A stretch of DNA of 64,000 bases from Bog-473 sp963744935. Lineage in GTDB: Bacteria; Actinomycetota; Acidimicrobiia; Acidimicrobiales; RAAP-2. The stretch lies in the NCBI GenBank assembly GCA_963744935.1, contig CAVUVM010000009.1, positions 186,001 to 250,000 of the forward strand, given 5' to 3'. Every line of letters begins with the position of its first letter. The first letter of the stretch is position 1. Shown in pieces: positions 17,503 to 25,951 of this stretch. The notes under the pieces were generated by a model. It was not told the origin of the DNA and did not search any database. It was given only the letters and a program-made list of their open reading frames with translations. A program made the translations under genes and the position numbers.

Positions 17503-19322
17503 CCGCGCCCGGGGATGGTCCCGAGCTGCTGCGCATCGCCAACTGCAGCGGCTTCTTCGGGGACCGTGCGTCGGCCGCGATCGAGATGGTCGAGGGCGGC
17601 CCGATCGACGTGCTGACCGGCGACTGGCTGGCCGAGCTGACGATGTACATCTTGCACAAGACGAGGGAGCGCAGTGGAGGCTTTGCCCGCACGTTTCTGC
17701 GCGAGCTCGAGCAGGTGCTCCCCACCTGTGTCGAGCGACGCATCGCGGTCGTCTCGAACGCCGGCGGACTGGAGCCCGAGCGGTTGGCCGATGCAGTGCG
17801 CGAGCTGGCCAAGCGCCAAGGCGTCGAGGTGCGAGTCGCCTCCGTCTCGGGTGACGACATCACGCCGCAGCTCTCGGACCTGAGGGCCGCAGGTGAGCGT
17901 TTCGTGAATCTCGACACGGGTGAGCCGCTGCCGGTGGACGCGACCGTCGTCACCGCCAACGCGTACGTTCGGGCGCGTCCGATCGCCGACGCGCTGGCCG
18001 CCGGCGCACAGGTGGTCGTCACGGGCCGGGTGACCGATGCCGCGCTAGTCGTCGGCCCGGCCCTGCACGCCTTCGGCTGGACCGACGGCGACCTCGACGC
18101 CATTGCGGGCGCAGTGGTGGCGGGTCATGTCATTGAATGCGGCGCTCAGTGCTGCGGAGGCAACTACGCCTTCTTCGAAGAGGTACCGGGCCGCGAGCGC
18201 ATCGGTTTCCCGCTGGCCGAGGTGCACGCCGACGGCTCCTCGGTGATCACCAAGCACCCAGGCACCGGTGGCATGGTCACCGTGGGCACGGTGACGGCGC
18301 AGTTGCTCTACGAGATCGGTGGCCCGCGCTACCTGAGCCCCGACGCGGTGGCGCGCTTCGACACCATCGAGCTCAGCCAAGAAGGGCACGACCGCGTCAG
18401 CATCTCGGCCGTGCGGGGAGAACCGCCCCCGCCCACGCTCAAGGTGACGGCCAACCTGGACGCAGGTTGGCGCAACGCCATGACCATGGCGCTGACGGGC
18501 GCCAACGTGGTACAGAAGGCCCGCTTTGCCGCGGAGGCCGTGTGGGCCGGTGTCGACGGGGGGCGTGCGGCCTTCGCCGAGACCGCGGAGGACCTCTCGG
18601 GGGATCTGAGCGGCGGAGGCATGGCCTATCTGCGGCTTGCCGTCCGGGGGGACGACGAACACGTGGTCGGCCGGGCCTTCTCGGGTGCGGTCGTGGAGAC
18701 GAGCCTGTCGAGCTATCCGGGGACCTTCTTCACCAGTGCCCCTTCGGGCGCCCAGGGCGTGGCCCGCTACTGGCCCACGACGGTCGCGGCCGCCGCGGTC
18801 ACGCCCCGCATCGAGTGCGAGGGGGTCGAGGTGGAGCCCACCCCTCCGACGATCGCCCCGGCCGCGCCGTCCGCTGACGATGTGGCCCCGAGGATGGCCT
18901 CATCCGAAAGCGAGGACCCAGGGTCGACGTCCCGCCTGAGCGGCGCGACGACTGAAGTTGTGCGCGTGCCGCTGTGGGTGCTCGTCGGCGCGCGCTCGGG
19001 CGACAAGGGTGGTGACGCCAACGTGGGACTGTGGGCAGACGAGGAGCCGGTTGCGGCCTGGCTCCAACGGGACTTCACCACGGCGCTCTTCACGGCGCTG
19101 CTGCCGGAAGTCACGCCGTTCCGGGTGAGCCGGTATGCCTTCCCGAACCTGCGCGGACTCAACTTCGTCGTCCATGGCTTCCTCGGCTGGGGCGTGGCGT
19201 CGAACCTTCGTCTCGACACGCAGGCCAAGGGCCTCGGCGAGTTGCTGCGTGCGCGCGAGGTAGTCGTGCCCGCAGCGCTGGTCGCCGGCGGGAGGCCGGC
19301 GGCCCGGCTGGCATCGGCCTAG
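17499..19322 (+). CDS. Acyclic terpene utilisation AtuA-type protein (DUF1446) with C-terminal AtuA-like domain
   Basis: A 607-residue protein with a GTG start (GTGA overlap with the alpha subunit gene). The N-terminal DUF1446/AtuA domain shows IANCSGFFGDR, VVTGRVTDAALVVGP and IECGAQCCGGNYAFFEE. After a low-complexity linker (about 445-488) comes a second conserved domain starting at about residue 490 (VPLWVLVGARSGDKGGDAN). AtuA is required for growth of pseudomonads on citronellol, but its reaction is unknown. Its place as last gene of the carboxylase operon is the strongest hint that this cluster handles acyclic isoprenoid acyl-CoAs. Confidence 0.92.
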   Translation: MTAPGDGPELLRIANCSGFFGDRASAAIEMVEGGPIDVLTGDWLAELTMYILHKTRERSGGFARTFLRELEQVLPTCVERRIAVVSNAGGLEPERLADAVRELAKRQGVEVRVASVSGDDITPQLSDLRAAGERFVNLDTGEPLPVDATVVTANAYVRARPIADALAAGAQVVVTGRVTDAALVVGPALHAFGWTDGDLDAIAGAVVAGHVIECGAQCCGGNYAFFEEVPGRERIGFPLAEVHADGSSVITKHPGTGGMVTVGTVTAQLLYEIGGPRYLSPDAVARFDTIELSQEGHDRVSISAVRGEPPPPTLKVTANLDAGWRNAMTMALTGANVVQKARFAAEAVWAGVDGGRAAFAETAEDLSGDLSGGGMAYLRLAVRGDDEHVVGRAFSGAVVETSLSSYPGTFFTSAPSGAQGVARYWPTTVAAAAVTPRIECEGVEVEPTPPTIAPAAPSADDVAPRMASSESEDPGSTSRLSGATTEVVRVPLWVLVGARSGDKGGDANVGLWADEEPVAAWLQRDFTTALFTALLPEVTPFRVSRYAFPNLRGLNFVVHGFLGWGVASNLRLDTQAKGLGELLRAREVVVPAALVAGGRPAARLASA

Positions 19323-19402
19323 CCGTACCCGAGCGACGCCTCAGCCCGCAGCGGTGACACGCGCCTCGTTGCCGGCGCCCGGTCATCTGGCAGGATGACG
19401 AC

Positions 19403-20566
19403 GTGGAGTTCGCCCGCCTGGTCGCACTCGTCGCGGGCATCGCCATCGTCGTGGTCACGACCTGGAGCGTCTTCACCACCCTCGTCGTTCCCCGGGTGAC
19501 CTCGTCGCGCATCATGCGCGGCCTGGCGCGCTCTCTGGGTAGCACGACTCACTGGCTCTCGCCCCGGCTCCCCAACTACGAAGTCCGCGACCGGGTGCTC
19601 TCTTTCGTGGGTCCGGCGGCCATGGTGATGCTCTTTGTCCTCTGGCTGTGCCTCATCCTCCTGGGCTTCTCGTTCATAATCTGGTGGGACAGCGGCACGG
19701 ACTACGCGTCGGCGCTCGGCGTCGCAGGCTCATCGGTCTTCACGCTCGGCATTGCCAGCGCCCGCGGGCCCGGGCCCCGGACGCTCGAGATCCTGGCGGC
19801 CGGCATCGGGCTCTTGGTCATCGCACTCGAGATCGCCTACCTGCCGGCTCTCTACGGACAGTTCGCGACCCGTGAGACCGAGGTGACGCTCCTCTCCTCG
19901 CGCGGCGGGAACCCGGCGTGGGGTCCCGAGATCCTGGCCCGCAATTACTGGCTCGACACGATGGACGAGCTGCCGCCGCTCTACAGCGATTGGGAGCGCT
20001 GGGCCGCCACTGTCTCGGAGAGCCACTCCAACTACCCGGCGCTCATCTGGTTCCGGTCCCCGGTGTCCTCACGCAGCTGGCTCGTCTCCCTGGTCGCGAT
20101 GATGGACTCGGCGGCCCTCTATCACTCCATCAGCCCGAGCCAGACGCCGCACCAGGCGCGGCTCTTTCTGTCGATGGGAATCCGCTGCCTACGCTCCATG
20201 GCTCGGGCGCTGCACATCCCTGTCGACACGGACCCGCTCCCGACTGCAGGGACGCGTCTGACCAAGGAGGAGTTCGAGGACGGGTTCCGCCGCCTCCACG
20301 AGGTCAACTGGCCCGCCGAGCGCGACCTCGACGAGTCGTGGCGGAATTTCCAGGGCTGGCGCGTCAACTACGAACCCATCGTCGACGCGCTCACACACCT
20401 CATCACGCCGCCGCCGTCGCCGTGGTTCGTAGCCCGGCCCGAGCTCGGCGCGGCGGAGTGGCCGGTCGTCATCAACCGCACGCCGGACGAGCCCGGCGGC
20501 TCTCAATCGTTCGGCAAGAGCAAGACTTTCAATACCCCGTCAGACCGGGAGTCGAACAGCTCGTAG
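19403..20566 (+). CDS. Predicted membrane protein with ion-channel-like TM-loop-TM core
   Basis: A 387-residue protein with a GTG start. Hydrophobic helices lie at about residues 5-25, 72-94 and 124-146. The loop SALGVAGSSVFTLGIAS between the second and third helices resembles a channel pore helix, but has no TVGYG filter. The C-terminal 240 residues are soluble and rich in Trp and Pro. I do not recognise a characterised homologue. The 3' end overlaps the convergent alcohol dehydrogenase gene by 64 bases. Function is unknown. Confidence 0.75.
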   Translation: MEFARLVALVAGIAIVVVTTWSVFTTLVVPRVTSSRIMRGLARSLGSTTHWLSPRLPNYEVRDRVLSFVGPAAMVMLFVLWLCLILLGFSFIIWWDSGTDYASALGVAGSSVFTLGIASARGPGPRTLEILAAGIGLLVIALEIAYLPALYGQFATRETEVTLLSSRGGNPAWGPEILARNYWLDTMDELPPLYSDWERWAATVSESHSNYPALIWFRSPVSSRSWLVSLVAMMDSAALYHSISPSQTPHQARLFLSMGIRCLRSMARALHIPVDTDPLPTAGTRLTKEEFEDGFRRLHEVNWPAERDLDESWRNFQGWRVNYEPIVDALTHLITPPPSPWFVARPELGAAEWPVVINRTPDEPGGSQSFGKSKTFNTPSDRESNSS

Positions 20567-21549
20567 GCCTCGGGCACCCGGCTGAGCCCGATACGGTGCG
20601 TGAAGGTGTCGGCGAGCCCGCTGAAGTGACCCGACTGCACGAGCGGCACCAGCGCCGGCCAGGTGCCAGGGATCGGCGCGAAGATCGTGCGCACCGTCAG
20701 GCTCTTCAAGAACACCATTCCCATCGGGAACGACATCGCGGGTGAGAGGTTCACCCCGACCACCGAGACCGTGCCTCCGGTGGCGGCGCAAGCCAGTGCC
20801 TCGCTGATCGTGGCGTCCGCGCCCACTGCCTCGATCACCGACTCCGCCCCGCGGCCCCCGGTCGCCTCGAGGACCTGCGCCGAACCCGGTGCCTCCCGCG
20901 CGTCGATGGGCTCGGCGCCGAGGCGCTCGGCTCGCGCCAGGCGGTCGGGTACCACGTCCACGGCGAGGATCCGGGCGGGCCCGAAGAGTGCGGCGCAGCG
21001 AAGCGCCATGATGCCGACAGGCCCGAGGCCCACGACCACGACCGTCGCGCCCGGCCGGATGTCGGCGCGCTCCGCACCGAGGTACCCCGTGGGGAGGATG
21101 TCGGTGAGCAGCACCGCTTCCTCGTCGGAGATGCCCTCGGGGATGGGCAGCGCGAACAAGTCGGCGAACGGCACGGCCACCGCTTCGGCCTGTCCGCCGG
21201 GCAGGTCGGGCATCGTCCCGAACGCAGCGGACTTCCCGGCGCGGCAGACGTGCGGCTGCCCCGCCCGGCACGGACCGCAGAGGCCGCAGCCGACGACACC
21301 GGAGACCAGCACGCGGTCGCCGGTCTTCAAGCTCTGCACCTGCGCGCCGACTTCGGCCACCGTGCCGATTGCTTCGTGGCCCAATCGGATGCCGGCCCCG
21401 GTTGGTGCGTCGTGGTAGAGGTGCAGATCCGATCCGCAGATGGCGGTCGCCTCGACGGTGACAACGACACCGTCGGGGCCGGGAAGCACGGGATCGGGGA
21501 CGTCGCGTAGCGTGACCACACGCGGTCCCTCCAGAACGGTCGCTCGCAT
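20503..21549 (-). CDS. Zinc-dependent alcohol dehydrogenase (MDR family)
   Basis: A 348-residue medium-chain dehydrogenase. Catalytic zinc ligands are in CGSDLH and GHE. The structural zinc cysteines are in GVVGCGLCGPCRAGQPHVC, and the Rossmann motif is VVVGLGPVGIM. It oxidises an alcohol with NAD(P). I begin at the ATG at 21549 (MRATVLEGP), because the 20 residues before it are not conserved in the family. The gene is convergent with the membrane-protein gene, with a 64-base tail-to-tail overlap, and divergent from clpS. Confidence 0.93.
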   Translation of the reverse strand: MRATVLEGPRVVTLRDVPDPVLPGPDGVVVTVEATAICGSDLHLYHDAPTGAGIRLGHEAIGTVAEVGAQVQSLKTGDRVLVSGVVGCGLCGPCRAGQPHVCRAGKSAAFGTMPDLPGGQAEAVAVPFADLFALPIPEGISDEEAVLLTDILPTGYLGAERADIRPGATVVVVGLGPVGIMALRCAALFGPARILAVDVVPDRLARAERLGAEPIDAREAPGSAQVLEATGGRGAESVIEAVGADATISEALACAATGGTVSVVGVNLSPAMSFPMGMVFLKSLTVRTIFAPIPGTWPALVPLVQSGHFSGLADTFTHRIGLSRVPEAYELFDSRSDGVLKVLLLPND

Positions 21550-21627
21550 CCCACGCACGCTATAGCGAGGATCAGGGACTACAATGATCCGGGCCAATTT
21601 TTCGGTCAATAACCTCTACGGACGCGC

Positions 21628-21939
21628 ATGGCAAACCCCTCGCAGCCCTCGACCACGATTGAGCTCGACGTCCTCGCCGACGAGGACCTCGAGGCCTTCT
21701 ACGACCTCGAGGACCTGTGGGCGGTCATCGTCTGGAACGACGACGTGACCACCTTCCAGACCGTCATCCAAGCCTTCGTCGAGATCCTCGGCCATACCTT
21801 CGAACGTGCGGACCAACTGGCGTGGAAGATCCACCAAACGGGGAAGGCCGTGGCGGCCGTGCGGCCCAAGGACGAGGCCGAGGCCGCCGTCCACGCACTC
21901 CACCAGCGCAAGATCCAGGCGACGCTGGCCCGGGCCTGA
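21628..21939 (+). CDS. clpS: ATP-dependent Clp protease adaptor ClpS
   Basis: A 103-residue protein with the ClpS core AVIVWNDDVTTFQTVIQ, corresponding to the conserved NDD-T-F stretch that forms the N-degron pocket, followed by the helix with the KIHQTGKAV segment. ClpS delivers N-end-rule substrates to ClpA/ClpC-ClpP. Length and spacing are normal. The gene is monocistronic in this window. Confidence 0.95.
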   Translation: MANPSQPSTTIELDVLADEDLEAFYDLEDLWAVIVWNDDVTTFQTVIQAFVEILGHTFERADQLAWKIHQTGKAVAAVRPKDEAEAAVHALHQRKIQATLARA

Positions 21940-21991
21940 GTCCGGTCCGTCGGGACCGTAGCGTGTGCTCTGACCGAAGGGCGATGCGCCC

Positions 21992-22627
21992 CTAGGAGCC
22001 GAGCCGGGCGGTCAGCTTCGCCTTCACCGCCGGCCATTCCGATGCCACGATGGAGAACCGCGCTGACGTTCGCACGGTGTCGTCCGAGCCCGGGCGGTCG
22101 GCGCGCATGATGCCGTCGAGCTGTCCGCCGATGCGTTCGATGGCCGACCATGATCGCTTGTTGCGCACGTCGGTCTGCAGTGCCACGCGATGCACTTCCC
22201 ATACCTCGAACGCATGGGTCATCATCAAGAGCTTGGCCTCGGTGTTGACCGGGGTGCGCTGCGCCGAGCCGGACAACCAGGTGAAGCCGATGTCCAGCAC
22301 GTCGGGTACGCCGCGGCGTTGGTGGGTCGCCCCCGGCGGCCACTGCCAGAAGGCGATCTCGCAGTAGCGGGTCGCTCCCGCGACGACATCACGGTCGCCG
22401 GGGCCCTTCCCTTTGCGGATGGTGGCGAACGCCACGTGGGCGCCCGAGGCAACCTTGTCGAGTGCGTCGCGCACGTACTCAGTCATCTGGGTCAGCCCGT
22501 CAGGAGTGTAGGTCCACTGGTAGTTGGTGCGGTCCTCGGCCGCAGCGTCGACGAGCCCTGGGATGTGGTCCTCGCCGAGGGGCTCGAGGCGGACGAAACG
22601 ACCTTCGAGTGTGAATGGCTCAAGCAT
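21992..22627 (-). CDS. GNAT acetyltransferase
   Basis: A 211-residue protein beginning MLEPFTLEGRFVRLEPL, followed by DIGFTWLSGSAQRTPVNTEA and VHRVALQTDVRN, the layout of RimL-like GNAT proteins of the HTWLHPS type (the position of the usual acetyl-CoA loop is occupied by QRTPVNTEAK). Its start overlaps the 3' end of the MFS transporter gene by 8 bases, so it is co-transcribed with it. Such a pair may contribute to drug resistance; this is inference. Confidence 0.9.
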   Translation of the reverse strand: MLEPFTLEGRFVRLEPLGEDHIPGLVDAAAEDRTNYQWTYTPDGLTQMTEYVRDALDKVASGAHVAFATIRKGKGPGDRDVVAGATRYCEIAFWQWPPGATHQRRGVPDVLDIGFTWLSGSAQRTPVNTEAKLLMMTHAFEVWEVHRVALQTDVRNKRSWSAIERIGGQLDGIMRADRPGSDDTVRTSARFSIVASEWPAVKAKLTARLGS

Positions 22628-24251
22628 GAGCGGCGGGGACGCCGGCGGCGTCCGGCGTCCCCGCCGCCTTGCCGTCCGCGCTCGGCGCACCGGGCGTGGA
22701 CGCCTGAGCGCTGCCTTGCGCGGTCGGGATGACGAAGTCACGCTGGCGGACCAAGGCGAAGCCGGCGATGGCGCCAACCAGGGCAACCACTGCGCCGATT
22801 TCCATCAGGTGGTTCAACGCGACCGAGAAGCCGACGTGGTACGCCTGCAGGAGCGCGTTCCGGGCCGCGGCGATCGGGATGGCCGCGGCCGCCTCGCGCA
22901 CCTCGCCCGACGACATGGCGCCCTGGAGTTGCGCACCGCCCCGCCGTAGAACCTCGGGACCGTAGGGCGACTTGGCCAGCGCGGCAGTCGTGTGCGCCAC
23001 GATCTGGCTCTGGAACACCGCGCCCAGCACGGCGATCCCGGTGGCAATACCGACCTGGCGGAAGGTGTTGTTGGCGCCCGAGGCCATACCGCTGCGCTGT
23101 GGTTGGACAACGGAGACGGCACCCGAGGCCAGCACCGGGTTGACGATCCCGATCCCGAAACCGCTCACGAGGAAGCCGGGCAACAGGACGGTCCAGGTCG
23201 AGTCCGGATGGGTCGTCGCCATGAGGAGGAGCCCGCCGGTCACGAACAGCATCCCGATGCCCAGAAGGAACCGCGACTGCACTCGCACGGTGAGGCGCCC
23301 GGCGAAGAAGGACGTGAAGAAGATGAGCAGGGTCATCGGCAGGAACCGGACCCCGGCTGCCAGCGGGCCGTAGCCCAGATTGTCCTGGATGTAGAGGGTC
23401 AGGTACAAGAACATGGCGAAGATCGACGCCGCCAATGTGAAGGCGACCGTCGAGAGCCCGACGAAAGCCGGGATCTTGAACAGGCCGAGGTCCAACATCG
23501 GGTCTCCGACGAACCGTTCGTTGACGAAGAAGGCCACCATGAGGACGGCCGCACCAGCCAGTAGACCGACGGTCGTCGCGCTGCCCCAGCCGAAGTCGTT
23601 ACCCCGCACCAGCGCAAAGACGAGCAGGAAGAGGCTCACCGAGAAGGTCACGAAACCAACCCAGTCGATCTTGCGCTGCCGCAAGTCCTCCGACTTGGCG
23701 ATCTGCGTGAAGGTGATGAAGACCGCCATTGCCCCGATGGGCACGTTGACGAAGAAGATCCAGCGCCAGCCGATGCCGCTCGTGATGGCGCCGCCGATCA
23801 GCGGTCCGATGGCAACGGCGCCGCCGATGACCGCGCCGTAGACGCCGAAGGCTGTCCCGCGATCACGCCCGGTGAACGCGGCGGCGATCAGGGCCAAAGA
23901 GGTGGCGAACATGATGGCGCCCCCGACACCCTGCACGGCACGGGCCAGGTTGAGCATGAGGGGCGTCGTCGACAACCCACAGACCAGCGAGGCGGCAGAG
24001 AAGACGACCAGTCCGATGGCGAAGATCTTGCGCCGCCCGTAGATGTCGCCCGCCACCCCGGCGGTGAGCAGGAAGGCGGCCAGCGTCAGCGAGTAGGCGT
24101 CGACGACCCACTGCAGGTCCGAGAAGCTCGCGTGCAGCGACTTTTGGATGTCGGGCAGCGCCACGTTCACGACGGTGATGTCGAGCAGGAGCATGAACGT
24201 CGCCGTGCAGACGGCGATCAGGGTCCACCACTTGCGGTCCAGTGCAGGCAT
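22620..24251 (-). CDS. DHA2-family (14-TMS) MFS exporter
   Basis: A 543-residue transporter with motif C and antiporter-type features: LLDITVVNVALPDI in TM1, GDIYGRRKIF (motif A) and RAVQGVGGAI. Many hydrophobic helices fit 14 membrane spans. The extreme C-terminus is a disordered A/P/G-rich tail. DHA2 proteins export drugs and other amphiphiles using the proton gradient. It is head-to-head with an ABC-F gene (44 bases between starts), so the two may share a regulatory region. Confidence 0.93.
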   Translation of the reverse strand: MPALDRKWWTLIAVCTATFMLLLDITVVNVALPDIQKSLHASFSDLQWVVDAYSLTLAAFLLTAGVAGDIYGRRKIFAIGLVVFSAASLVCGLSTTPLMLNLARAVQGVGGAIMFATSLALIAAAFTGRDRGTAFGVYGAVIGGAVAIGPLIGGAITSGIGWRWIFFVNVPIGAMAVFITFTQIAKSEDLRQRKIDWVGFVTFSVSLFLLVFALVRGNDFGWGSATTVGLLAGAAVLMVAFFVNERFVGDPMLDLGLFKIPAFVGLSTVAFTLAASIFAMFLYLTLYIQDNLGYGPLAAGVRFLPMTLLIFFTSFFAGRLTVRVQSRFLLGIGMLFVTGGLLLMATTHPDSTWTVLLPGFLVSGFGIGIVNPVLASGAVSVVQPQRSGMASGANNTFRQVGIATGIAVLGAVFQSQIVAHTTAALAKSPYGPEVLRRGGAQLQGAMSSGEVREAAAAIPIAAARNALLQAYHVGFSVALNHLMEIGAVVALVGAIAGFALVRQRDFVIPTAQGSAQASTPGAPSADGKAAGTPDAAGVPAAHA

Positions 24252-24295
24252 TCGCGGAGTGTACCGAGATGGTGTTTCCCCTCGTACACTGTGGC

Positions 24296-25894
24296 GTGAT
24301 CGTCGGATCGGGCCTGACCATCGAGATCGGCGACCGCACGCTGGTGGCGGACGCATCCTTCGTGGTGGGCGGCGGTGAGAAGGTGGGATTGGTCGGCCGC
24401 AACGGGACCGGCAAATCGTCCTTCATCTCCATCCTCGTGGGCGAGCCGGCCCCGCAGCTGCGGCACCACGGCAACGTACGGCTGCTCGGTTCGTTCGGCT
24501 ACCTGCCTCAAGCGCCCGTCGACGGCGGGCTCGGACTGGAGCCCACGGGCTTCTCGCACATCCTGTCCGCTCGGGGTCTCGACGTCCTCGACGACGCGCT
24601 CGGCACGGCCCGTAAGGCCATGGCCGAGGATCCCTCGGAGGAACGCATCGAACTCTTCACCGACCTCCAGGACAAGTTCCAGTCCAACGGTGGTTACGAG
24701 GCGGAGTCGGTCATGGCACGGTTGGCCGACGGCCTGGGCCTGCGCCAGGAGCTGTTGCTCGAGGAGATCGACTCACTCTCGGGCGGTCAGAGGCGCCGCG
24801 TCGACCTGATGCGGGTGCTCTTCTTGGAGCCCGAGCTGATGATCCTCGACGAGCCGACGAACCACCTCGACCGGTCCGCCAAACGCTGGCTCCTCGACGA
24901 GCTGGGTCGGTTCCCCGGCGCGCTGCTCGTCGTCAGCCACGACCTGAAACTGCTCGACCAGTCGATCACCAAGGTGTTGCACCTCTCGAACCAGAGACTG
25001 ACCGAGTGGAAGGGCAATTACACGAAGTTCCAGGCGCAGCACGAGGCAGACCAGTCCCAGCGTGAGCGCGCCGCGGGGCTCGAGGAGCGCGAGATCAAGC
25101 GGCTCTCGTCGCTGGCCGACTCCATGAGGGCCAGCACCGAGAAGCGCGCACGCAAGGCCAAGGCCCTCGACAAACGAGTCGAGCGCATGCAGTCCACACG
25201 CACGCAGGTGGACCGCCGCGAGCGTGCCACCTCGTTCAAGCTGCCTGTTCCACCCCGCTCGGGCGCCGTGCCACTCGAGGTGGTCAAGCTCGCCGTGCGC
25301 TATGGCAGCAACGAGGTCCTCTCCGACGTCACGTTCCACGCCAGCCGAGGCGATCACATCGTCGTGATCGGCCGCAACGGAGCGGGGAAGTCTTCGCTGT
25401 TGCGCTGCCTCGCCGGCGTCCAAGAACCCACGAACGGCGTCGTCGAGCTCGGGATGAATGTCACGCTGGGCTACTTCGCCCAGGAGCACGAGCAGATCGA
25501 TCCGGAGTCCACCGCGCTTGGAAACGTGAGCGACGCCGTGCTCAAGGCCGAGAAGGAGCGTCGGGCACTCCTCGGGTCGTTCGGGTTGCCGTCCAAGGCC
25601 GCCGACCAGTTGCCCCCGACCCTCTCGGGGGGTGAACGGGCGAAGCTGGGGCTGGCCATGCTCTCAGCCGGAGAGGCCAACCTCCTGCTGCTCGACGAGC
25701 CGACGAACAATCTTGACCCCGCCTCCATCGTCGCCGTGGGCACGATGCTTGGCGCGTGGCCCGGCACCATCGTTGCGGTGAGCCACGAGCGTGGCTTCGT
25801 CGAGGCGCTCCGGCCCAGCTACTGCCTGCGATTGCCAGAGGAGCGCTTCACCCACTGGCGGGAGGAGTATCTCGACGACGTGGAGATGCGCTGA
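24296..25894 (+). CDS. ABC-F family ATPase
   Basis: A 532-residue soluble protein with two ABC domains. The first Walker A is GRNGTGKS at residues 34-41 with signature LSGGQRRRVDL and Walker B LMILDEPTNHLD. The second set is GRNGAGKSS, LSGGERAKLGL and LLLLDEPTNNLD. A charged linker with many K and R lies between them. ABC-F proteins act on ribosomes in translation or antibiotic protection. I use the GTG at 24296; upstream codons lie in the intergenic promoter region. Confidence 0.93.
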   Translation: MIVGSGLTIEIGDRTLVADASFVVGGGEKVGLVGRNGTGKSSFISILVGEPAPQLRHHGNVRLLGSFGYLPQAPVDGGLGLEPTGFSHILSARGLDVLDDALGTARKAMAEDPSEERIELFTDLQDKFQSNGGYEAESVMARLADGLGLRQELLLEEIDSLSGGQRRRVDLMRVLFLEPELMILDEPTNHLDRSAKRWLLDELGRFPGALLVVSHDLKLLDQSITKVLHLSNQRLTEWKGNYTKFQAQHEADQSQRERAAGLEEREIKRLSSLADSMRASTEKRARKAKALDKRVERMQSTRTQVDRRERATSFKLPVPPRSGAVPLEVVKLAVRYGSNEVLSDVTFHASRGDHIVVIGRNGAGKSSLLRCLAGVQEPTNGVVELGMNVTLGYFAQEHEQIDPESTALGNVSDAVLKAEKERRALLGSFGLPSKAADQLPPTLSGGERAKLGLAMLSAGEANLLLLDEPTNNLDPASIVAVGTMLGAWPGTIVAVSHERGFVEALRPSYCLRLPEERFTHWREEYLDDVEMR

Positions 25895-25951
25895 GCGCGC
25901 AGCACTCCCGTAACCGAAGGGAATTACACAGGCAATCAGGTAATCGGGAGA

